Below are positions 44,764 through 51,603 of a stretch of 64,000 nucleotides of DNA, piece after piece (position 1 is the stretch's first letter; every line of letters starts with the position of its first letter). This stretch comes from Gordonibacter sp034932485 (GTDB lineage: Bacteria; Actinomycetota; Coriobacteriia; Coriobacteriales; Eggerthellaceae): NCBI GenBank assembly GCA_034932485.1, contig JAYFOQ010000002.1:1-64000 (forward strand). The letters are read 5' to 3'. The notes under the pieces were generated by a model, which had not been told where the DNA came from, ran no database searches, and was given only the letters and a program-made list of their open reading frames with translations. The position numbers and the translations under genes were made by a program.

Positions 44764-47101
44764 AGCCACCGAAACCTCCTCCCTTAGTTACAATCTCGCT
44801 GGGCGAGCAGTCGTTCTCCGGCGTGACCTTGTAGCACTTGCACAGCGAGCATTTGTACGGAGCACCGTAGTGCGTCGGGCCGTACACGCCCATCGTGGTA
44901 AGGTTGTTGCCGTTGCAGTCGAACACGCCATACAGGTTGGGCTCTGCGGCTTCCTGCTCAGGGAACCACCAACCGTGACGAGCACGGACAAGGTTCGGCA
45001 TGAGGCCTGGAGCAATATGCACTTGCTGCTTGCACTTGCCGCGCTTATTTTCGAACCATACCCAGTCACCCTCAATCACACCGATCTCGTCGGCAATCTC
45101 CTGAGGCAGATCGGCAATAGCCGTCGGATGTACTTCACGCATGGTTGGCAGTTGGCGATGCTCAGAATGGAACAGGCCGATATGACGATGACCTGACGTA
45201 TAGATGTACGGGAACTCTTTATATAGTTCGGGCGTGCGTACCGGGCTCTCGTAGGGTTCCATGTGGTGCGGCAGCGGATCAAAGCCCCACACGTCAAACA
45301 GCGGAGAGTAAATCTCATACATGCCGGTTGCGGTAACAAAACCGGGTTGGCCGTCTTCGCGCAGCAGACCCTTTTCATACTTCTTGTAGGTCTCGTTGAA
45401 GTCCCACCAGTCGTACACTTTGTGGGTGAGGTCCTCGAACGTATACGGAACGCCGTTGCCGTCGTCCTGAATCATCCACGTAAGGAAGTCGCGCACGGTC
45501 TCGAACTGGTTGAAGAAGTCCGGGTTGAAGCGCTTGCCCAGGTAGAACACCAACTCTTCGTCCATGAGGCACTCGTAGTAGCGGCCCGCAGACGCAGTCA
45601 TCGTGCGAAGCGGCTGCCACCAAGAACGGAAGGAATCGCGCTCGACAGACATGGCCACAGGAAGCACCAGGTCGGCGAAAGCAACAGCCGTCGGGGTCAG
45701 GTAGTAATCGATAACAACCGTGTAAGGTACATTCTTCCACGCGCGGTATACACGGGGTGCGTCGCCCGCCATGTTGGCGATGGGGTTCGTACCGTGGCAC
45801 CAGATCATCTGAGGCATGTAGGGTACACCAGTCTCCATGGCCTCAAGTAGCAGATCTGGCGGGATGAAGGGCGTGTAGCCAGCCTTATGGATGGGCGACT
45901 GAGCGGTACCGATACGACGGTCAAGCATATCCTGAGAGATGAACTCTAGGCCGCAACCGTACTTCTTGGAGCTATTGTAGGCGTAACGTACGAGCACATT
46001 GCCGCCGGGCGAATCGAGGTTGCCAGTAATGGCCACCATGTCGGAGATCGCGGCAGAAGCCTCCATTGCAGCGATCTGCATATCGATTGCAAGACCCCAT
46101 TGGACACCAGCCGGTTTGGCGGTGGCGTACAGGCGAGCAGCGTCGATGATAACCTGCTCGTCGATCCAACAGATCTCGGCAACCTTGTCGGTCGGGTACT
46201 CCTGGACACGCTCGGTAAGCTCGTCGAAGCCGTAGCACCAATTCTCAACGAAGTCGTGATCGTACAGATCCTCGTTGATAATAACATTCAGCATGCCCAG
46301 AGCCAGCGCGCAGTCGGTGCCGGGACGAACCTGAATCCACACATCGGCGCGCGAAGCCAGCCACGTCAGGGCAGGATCCACGACGATAAGCTTCGTACCA
46401 AGACGCATGAGGTCCACAAGCCAGTGACCCATGAAGCCGTCGCCGTTGGAGGCAAGAGGCTCATTGCCCCATACCAAAACAACCTCGGGCTTAACCCAGT
46501 CTTTGTTCTCATAGCGATCCGGATGCAGCTGGGACGCGTCGAGAATCCAGCAATCGCCTTCTTTGAGGAGGTTGGCGGTCATGCGAGGCTGGTAGCAGGA
46601 GTCGGCAGACAGGAAGCCGAACGCCATGTTCGGGGAACCAAACACGGCACGCAGGCACATGGCGCCGTGCCACATGGCGTTACGACCGGTGCCGGACAGG
46701 GCAACGACGCCCTCAGGCCCGATTCCGCCGTACTCTTCTTTAATCGTGGTGCAAACCTTCGCGTAGGTTTCCTCGAGCCAATCAAAGGCCTCTTCCCACG
46801 TGATGCGCTTCCACTTGTTCTCGCCTTTTTCGCCATCGCGGAGGAGAGGCCACTTGAGGCGGTCGTTATTGTAGATATTCTCGACCATATTCAGGCAGCG
46901 CAGGCACAGGCGTCCCTGACTGTATCCGAAGTTGGGATCGCCCTCGATCTTTTCGAGCTTGCCATCCTTGACGTACGTAAGCACGCCACAACCATTGTGG
47001 CAACCTGGGCCGGTCCAGACCGAGGTTCGGGTCACTTCATAACCATCTTCGTACCAACGCCAGTCTTCTTTGTAGAGATCTTGGTTGATTTCGTTGATCA
47101 T
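44738..47101 (-). CDS. Molybdopterin oxidoreductase catalytic subunit, cluster B
   Basis: A DMSO-reductase-superfamily enzyme of 787 residues from ATG 47101, which follows AAAGGGGGG by 6 nt (an ATG at 47119 would overlap that site). Cluster motif C34-x3-C38-x27-C66-x2-C69 has the same altered pattern as the cluster A enzyme. Cys169 (SADSCYQPR) is the likely Mo ligand. No Tat signal, so it is cytoplasmic. It ends CSPSEIVTKGGGFGGYDYTRFEG, again close to its paralogue. The genes around it (short ferredoxin, zinc ribbons, AAHS- and OFA-type carriers) suggest an aromatic or organic-acid substrate, which is not proven. Confidence 0.88.
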   Translation of the reverse strand: MINEINQDLYKEDWRWYEDGYEVTRTSVWTGPGCHNGCGVLTYVKDGKLEKIEGDPNFGYSQGRLCLRCLNMVENIYNNDRLKWPLLRDGEKGENKWKRITWEEAFDWLEETYAKVCTTIKEEYGGIGPEGVVALSGTGRNAMWHGAMCLRAVFGSPNMAFGFLSADSCYQPRMTANLLKEGDCWILDASQLHPDRYENKDWVKPEVVLVWGNEPLASNGDGFMGHWLVDLMRLGTKLIVVDPALTWLASRADVWIQVRPGTDCALALGMLNVIINEDLYDHDFVENWCYGFDELTERVQEYPTDKVAEICWIDEQVIIDAARLYATAKPAGVQWGLAIDMQIAAMEASAAISDMVAITGNLDSPGGNVLVRYAYNSSKKYGCGLEFISQDMLDRRIGTAQSPIHKAGYTPFIPPDLLLEAMETGVPYMPQMIWCHGTNPIANMAGDAPRVYRAWKNVPYTVVIDYYLTPTAVAFADLVLPVAMSVERDSFRSWWQPLRTMTASAGRYYECLMDEELVFYLGKRFNPDFFNQFETVRDFLTWMIQDDGNGVPYTFEDLTHKVYDWWDFNETYKKYEKGLLREDGQPGFVTATGMYEIYSPLFDVWGFDPLPHHMEPYESPVRTPELYKEFPYIYTSGHRHIGLFHSEHRQLPTMREVHPTAIADLPQEIADEIGVIEGDWVWFENKRGKCKQQVHIAPGLMPNLVRARHGWWFPEQEAAEPNLYGVFDCNGNNLTTMGVYGPTHYGAPYKCSLCKCYKVTPENDCSPSEIVTKGGGFGGYDYTRFEG

Positions 47102-47181
47102 GAAAGTCCCCCCTTTCATAAAGAGATACTTTTACGTTGAACTCTTATTCTTCTGAGATCTCGAAGTTAGGCTCAGGCAGA

Positions 47182-47207
47182 ACGCGGGGCCTCATCAAAC
47201 CCCGCGT
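47182..47207 (-). terminator. Hairpin between zinc-ribbon and catalytic genes
   Basis: ACGCGGGG (47182-47189) pairs with CCCCGCGT (47200-47207). There is no T-run. It may separate the 82-aa zinc-ribbon transcript from that of the cluster B catalytic gene. Confidence 0.55.
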
Positions 47208-47350
47208 CCCGCACTTCCCGCAACCGTCCGGCTCCTCTTCCGTCTGGTTGCTTCGATATCTCCAAAAGACGTACAGAATCCGCTTTCCTTAAACCTCCGC
47301 GTCACCGCACAGAGCAATCTTGCCGGAAAGGGATCGTTGCGCAGCAGGTA

Positions 47351-47599
47351 CTACTCGGTGGGTGGCTTCGGCGCGCCTGGTGCGGCTGGAGCCTTCGGAG
47401 TAGCCGGAGCCGCAGGGGCACCAGGAGCCTTCGGGGCACCAGGAGCCGGAGCGCCGGCATCAGCACCTGTACCGGCAGCATCCGCGGCGGGAAGTTCAGC
47501 ACCGCACTTCTTACATTTGTCATTCTCGGGTGGGTTGAAGGCCCCGCAATCGGGACACTTCTTCATCATCTCGTCGAACGAAGGTGGTCTGAAGCACAT
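47351..47599 (-). CDS. Zinc-ribbon protein with Pro/Ala-rich tail (82 aa)
   Basis: A paralogue of the 87-aa protein at 23666-23929. It opens MCFRPPSFDEMM, carries a zinc ribbon KCPDCGAFNPPENDKCKKCGAEL, and ends in a low-complexity APGAPKAPGAPAAPA tail. GAGGAGG lies upstream of the ATG. It precedes the cluster B catalytic gene by about 250 bp. The conserved pairing of this design with both molybdoenzymes suggests a shared accessory role. Confidence 0.8.
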   Translation of the reverse strand: MCFRPPSFDEMMKKCPDCGAFNPPENDKCKKCGAELPAADAAGTGADAGAPAPGAPKAPGAPAAPATPKAPAAPGAPKPPTE

Positions 47600-47724
47600 A
47601 GGACAATTCCTCCTCTTTTACGCTCTCGATAAAGCATCGGACAGTAGTGGAAATTCGCAAATACATGGGGTGCATTCACAGCACGTAAACTAGCATGCTA
47701 AGCTTCAAGCCAACTACCTTAGGG

Positions 47725-47750
47725 GGTATGAAAAAGAGCGATCTAGTACC
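47725..47750. promoter_or_regulatory. Shared GTATGAAAA...TCTAGTAC motif, copy 2
   Basis: The plus strand reads GGTATGAAAAA, 6 bases, TCTAGTACC, identical in the two conserved blocks to copy 3 before the luxR gene. It lies 126 bp upstream of the minus-strand 82-aa zinc-ribbon gene, in the opposite orientation to copy 3 relative to the gene. No gene occurs in the 47600-47911 gap. Confidence 0.65.
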
Positions 47751-47841
47751 GTGAGACATAGGCCATACCTCTCCTGTAACCATGCTTTTAACTGGTAAAA
47801 TGTAAAAACTGAAAACAGGGATCTCTCACGAAAAGACACGT

Positions 47842-47867
47842 AAAAGGCCCGCCGAAGCGAGCCTTTT
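47842..47867 (-). terminator. Terminator after the second trigger-factor-like gene
   Basis: AAAAGGC (47842-47848) pairs with GCCTTTT (47861-47867), with CCG/CGG-type pairing inside. It is followed on the minus strand by a TTTTA run. It lies 45 bp after the stop at 47912. Confidence 0.75.
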
Positions 47868-47911
47868 AATAGCAGTACCAACAAGGTCAAACAAGAGTAA
47901 ATCTAACAGCT

Positions 47912-48634
47912 TTAAACCTCGTTTTCATCCTTTACGATAGCTGTTTCCACTATACGGCGCATAACTTTTACGCGAGCCGCAGCGCGCCGTGCATCCTCAA
48001 CCCGGCCGCTAGCTTCCAGCTCAGCAGCAAAAGCGACGGGATCTTCACACGTTAGATACTCGGTTAACTCTGATTTGGCCACCGTCGTACCCGAGATCTC
48101 AATCATCTTATCCAACGCCATATTAAACTTGAGTTGATAGACTACATCGTCGTGGAGCTTCTGTTCAAACTGCTCTTCCGTCATATGTTCCTCACGCAGA
48201 TACTGCTTCTTTGTCATGCCGAAGGACAACAACCGTTCGTCATAATGAGCACGCGACGCTTCAACATTAGCCTCCACAAGATCGCTCGGAATCTCGCCTT
48301 CAAGACGCGCCATCAGCGCATCTGCACATTTGCTGAACTTCAAATTTGACCAATTGTTTCGCCCCTGCTTTTCCAAATCTAACTTGAGCGCTCGGCGCAA
48401 TTCAACCAGAGAACTCATTCCCTCAAAATTCGAACTCACCCAAGCATCGTCTAAATCAGCAAGAGAGGTAATACCCGAGTCTTTTTTGGCTGAAGCCACG
48501 AACTCGAACAGTTGAGCATCGATATCGTCGTCGGTAGCAACCGGCAACGGAGGCATAACCACCGACACACTATCGTAGGCGGTAAGCGAGAATGCACTTG
48601 CATCAAGCTCGGGTAGACTTGCAGTGTCTTCCAT
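47912..48634 (-). CDS. Trigger-factor C-domain-like chaperone (240 aa)
   Basis: A protein of 240 residues resembling the helical C-terminal substrate-binding part of trigger factor, for example IPSDLVEANVEASRAHYDERL, QYLREEHMTEEQFEQKLHDDVV and LALDKMIEISG-like helices. The opening LTAYDSVSVVMPPLPVATDDDI resembles the 279-aa protein at 14510 (LTSYDPVVIELPKPQVPESLV). Here the PPIase domain is missing. It lies between the luxR gene and the cluster B genes and may hold one of its enzymes during folding. Function is inferred only. Confidence 0.72.
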   Translation of the reverse strand: MEDTASLPELDASAFSLTAYDSVSVVMPPLPVATDDDIDAQLFEFVASAKKDSGITSLADLDDAWVSSNFEGMSSLVELRRALKLDLEKQGRNNWSNLKFSKCADALMARLEGEIPSDLVEANVEASRAHYDERLLSFGMTKKQYLREEHMTEEQFEQKLHDDVVYQLKFNMALDKMIEISGTTVAKSELTEYLTCEDPVAFAAELEASGRVEDARRAAARVKVMRRIVETAIVKDENEV

Positions 48635-48729
48635 GAGATTCTCCTTTACGGTCAGATAAGTCTATGACTTCTGAAAAGGTTTCCGAAACAGCACGTTATT
48701 CTGCATGTCGTTTCAGAGTAAATTTATGA

Positions 48730-50394
48730 TCAGCTTTGTGATTGCGACTTAATATCCTCCTCGCGAAACGTCTCTATCAAGCTGAGCATCTCCTGTGACG
48801 AATGCACCCCGAGTTTGTGGTAGATGTTTGCTATATGAGTCTTTGCCGTATGCATGGAAATAACCAGCTTCTGCTGGACGAACTCAGCGTTTCGCCCTTT
48901 GGCTATGAGGAAAAATATTTCCGTCTCTCGCGGAGACAGTTTGTAAAGATCCGCAATGCTCTGACAGGTACGACGCCAGGGCGTTTCAGCGCGCTTCGAA
49001 TCGGGCGAGGCGGGGACACCGGAGACGAGTGACTTAGATGCCATCGACCCAGCTGCGTCAACACGTAGAGAGACATCCTCCTTCTTTGTCGCACAAGCTG
49101 ACGTACTAGGATGTTTACGAGAATCAACAGACACGCTTTCATCAAATGTCACGCGTGCCATTTGTTGCTCAATGGTCTCCTGCTCGCGAAATGGCGTAAG
49201 TACTGTAGCAACCAGCATAATTACCGCAACACCACAGAGCGAATAAAGTACTAAGGTGTTTCCCACGCCACTCATAGAGGTCATGGCGGTGGTCCCGACC
49301 ACTAGACCCAGCGCAAGACTGGTGTACACCAGCACACGTCCGCCGTCTACCAGCAACAAAGAGCCAGGCTTAAGCTTGCGCGCAAGTCCGACACCAAGGA
49401 TCATCCCACCAAAGTCGAACAGGTTGAACCCCGCCAAAATAACGATCTCCGAAGCAATGAGAATCCCTCCTCCCGCACTACCAAAGAGAGAGAGTCCAAC
49501 GACGCCTAGAACAAAAAATAAAAGCGAAAAACGATGGATCGTATCGATATCACCATTGGTACTGGGTGCCTCGCGGATAAAGAAAATAATAGCACCCGCA
49601 AGCACAATACCAACAAGGACGAGAGCGTTGCCTGCCATAAGCAGCGCCACATCGCTGACAATAAAGCTACCCTGCAAGAGCCCAAACACAAAAGCGTATA
49701 CCGTGGTAGGTAGTAAGGTTTTAAGAGAATGGCGCACAATACACTTGCGTGAGGGTTCCTTGCCCGACTCGTAGGCACCGGACGACAGAGCAGGAGCATC
49801 AACCATTGCCGGCTTAACACTGCTCCAGTTAGCAATAAGCGATATCGTAGCTACGCCCGGCATAAGCAGCGCAACGATAACGTTCAATGGAGAAACGAGG
49901 CTACAGGTCAAAAACGCAATGAGACCACCCGCCATCATATCGACAGCAAACGATCGAAACAGATGACCTGCGGCTGCCTCCATATAATAGTGAAGCCACA
50001 AAAACATGAGCAATGCCTCAGAAAAACCTAGCAATACGACCGAGGCTAACCGTAAAGGCGTACCATCATTCAGCGTCACCACCGCTAAAGCAGTGGCTAT
50101 CGTAGCGAGAATACCCGCTCCACCTATGAGAATCCTGGAAGGTGCCGTTTTATTGCGCTTCAAGAAAAATCGACCCACTCCCACTAACAGTGCAAACGTA
50201 AGAGCAAGCGTGATGTACAGGGTAAGTTGGCGTTCGAGCAAAAATGGAAACGATGCTCTATCGATCGCACCGATAAAGATAGGGGAAAACAGTACCAAAT
50301 AATGCCAGCTCAAAATGACCTTGAAGCCTATCATAGTGAGAGTTTTCGTTGTGGGCATACTCTCGTCGACACGCTTGGAAGCAGAGTGCATCAT
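48730..50394 (-). CDS. LuxR-type regulator with N-terminal polytopic membrane domain
   Basis: A protein of about 554 residues. The first ~400 residues contain about 12 hydrophobic helices of an MFS-like fold. The C-terminal domain is a LuxR/FixJ helix-turn-helix (LSPRETEIFFLIAKGRN ... HTAKTHIANIYHKLGV). Such membrane-bound LuxR proteins are abundant in Eggerthellaceae, often next to molybdoenzymes, and probably sense a substrate at the membrane. ATG at 50394 follows AAAGGGA; the frame extends to a TTG at 50454 without a site. A motif shared with two other loci lies at 50492-50517, so autoregulation is likely. Confidence 0.86.
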   Translation of the reverse strand: MMHSASKRVDESMPTTKTLTMIGFKVILSWHYLVLFSPIFIGAIDRASFPFLLERQLTLYITLALTFALLVGVGRFFLKRNKTAPSRILIGGAGILATIATALAVVTLNDGTPLRLASVVLLGFSEALLMFLWLHYYMEAAAGHLFRSFAVDMMAGGLIAFLTCSLVSPLNVIVALLMPGVATISLIANWSSVKPAMVDAPALSSGAYESGKEPSRKCIVRHSLKTLLPTTVYAFVFGLLQGSFIVSDVALLMAGNALVLVGIVLAGAIIFFIREAPSTNGDIDTIHRFSLLFFVLGVVGLSLFGSAGGGILIASEIVILAGFNLFDFGGMILGVGLARKLKPGSLLLVDGGRVLVYTSLALGLVVGTTAMTSMSGVGNTLVLYSLCGVAVIMLVATVLTPFREQETIEQQMARVTFDESVSVDSRKHPSTSACATKKEDVSLRVDAAGSMASKSLVSGVPASPDSKRAETPWRRTCQSIADLYKLSPRETEIFFLIAKGRNAEFVQQKLVISMHTAKTHIANIYHKLGVHSSQEMLSLIETFREEDIKSQSQS

Positions 50395-50491
50395 TCGGCA
50401 AGTCCCTTTCCCCTGATGAAAAGAACAGAACAGCGTAGCGGCTACGTTGTTCAAACCATACCTTCTTTAGACACCAAAACCTATAGCCCTT

Positions 50492-50517
50492 GGTACTAGA
50501 CCATACTTTTTCATACC
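50492..50517 (-). promoter_or_regulatory. Shared GTATGAAAA...TCTAGTAC motif, copy 3 (before luxR)
   Basis: The minus strand reads GGTATGAAAAA, 6 bases, TCTAGTACC. It lies about 100-125 bp before the luxR start. Both conserved blocks match copy 2 exactly. A candidate autoregulatory site of the LuxR protein. The rest of the 50395-50731 gap has no supported gene. Confidence 0.65.
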
Positions 50518-50731
50518 ACAATAAGTACAGGTCGGGCATATCACCGTGCTAGATTGCATGTCATGTCATTACAAAAAACAAAATTGCCCATAAGAGAAGA
50601 ATTGCTGCACGCATTAATTATCCAGCCGGACAGCTTCTGACTATAAGTATATAGTAAAGCAAAAAAGACACGAATCAAATCTAAGCTCAACCTAACAGAT
50701 TATCGGAAGATAGAGCAAGGGGTACAACAGT

Positions 50732-51058
50732 ATGCCGGGAGGATGTTGGGTTTGTAACCCACTGTGCGGAAAATGCCAACCTGCCCCTAAAAAATCGGGA
50801 CGTTGTCCCCTATGCGGTACCTGCACCATTTTCGACCGCAGTGACATTATCGGCACCGAACCATTAACCTGCAAAAAATGTGGCGAGGATTTAACCACAT
50901 ACGTACGCCCTCAGCCATTGCGCTGTAAGTACAGCGGCCTTATATGCAGTTATCCTTGCGGCAAAGGAACGAGCACTCACCCTTCGCGTGGATACCAAAT
51001 ATGCAAGCGCAATACACCCGCAAGCGAAGCTTGGCTGGAGGCACACCTCGATATTTGA
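50732..51058 (+). CDS. Cysteine-rich zinc-ribbon protein (108 aa)
   Basis: A small protein with many cysteine pairs: CWVCNPLCGKC, CPLCGTC, CKKCG and CKYSGLICSYPC. It should bind two or three zinc ions or be a redox-active cysteine protein. ATG at 50732 follows an AAGGGG site. It is divergent from the luxR gene and differs from the other zinc-ribbon proteins in its later Cys pattern. No family is recognised. Confidence 0.7.
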   Translation: MPGGCWVCNPLCGKCQPAPKKSGRCPLCGTCTIFDRSDIIGTEPLTCKKCGEDLTTYVRPQPLRCKYSGLICSYPCGKGTSTHPSRGYQICKRNTPASEAWLEAHLDI

Positions 51059-51076
51059 ACCGAGCGTCTCTCTATG

Positions 51077-51104
51077 AAAGACGGCCGCTTACGCGGCCGT
51101 CTTT
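51077..51104. terminator. Bidirectional terminator
   Basis: A perfect 12-bp stem (AAAGACGGCCGC / GCGGCCGTCTTT) around the loop TTAC. It lies between two convergent genes. The plus-strand side ends CTTTGTTC. Confidence 0.88.
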
Positions 51105-51110
51105 GTTCTA

Positions 51111-51410
51111 TTATTCCACTTTTTCGGAAGCGTAAAAAGTAGCCTCGTCAAATACTTCTGTGATCGACTTGCCATTCACAAAGGGTAGCGTCATAAACTC
51201 ACTCACCGTTGATACTAGCTCACTCGCATCAAGGTAGTGACCCTTTTCATTCAACCGGGCCGTATCTTGCGCGCGCCAGTATCGGTCATTCACGTCGGTA
51301 AGGTAATACGTTTTGCTGCCGACCTCCATGTATACCGAATGCTTGGCATGCAGGTAGTTCGGCAGCTCGTCGAAGGATACGTCGAGTGGCTCCGCTGCTT
51401 TCGTTCCCAT
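51111..51410 (-). CDS. Unrecognised 99-aa protein
   Basis: The product starts MGTKAAEPLDVSFDELPNYLHAK and includes YMEVGSKTYYLTDVNDRYWRAQ and a helical C-terminus. There is no known domain. ATG at 51410 follows AAAGGGG; the frame runs further up to 51497 and would add a Cys-rich CGASCYYGC tail. It converges with the cysteine-rich protein gene and lies 193 bp downstream of the metH stop. No function can be given. Confidence 0.65.
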   Translation of the reverse strand: MGTKAAEPLDVSFDELPNYLHAKHSVYMEVGSKTYYLTDVNDRYWRAQDTARLNEKGHYLDASELVSTVSEFMTLPFVNGKSITEVFDEATFYASEKVE

Positions 51411-51603
51411 AGCGAACCCCTTTCCTTGGGATTGACCTTGGCATCCATAATAACAAGAAGCACCGCACCTTGCATCCGCAAAACCAAACGATTTCAAAAG
51501 CTTTTTGGTAAGTTTTTCTCACCAACTTTTTACAAATAGGCGCACCCCGCTCTCACACCCCCCGAATTTATCTGGACGAAAAGAGCGCTATCGACAATAT
51601 GCC

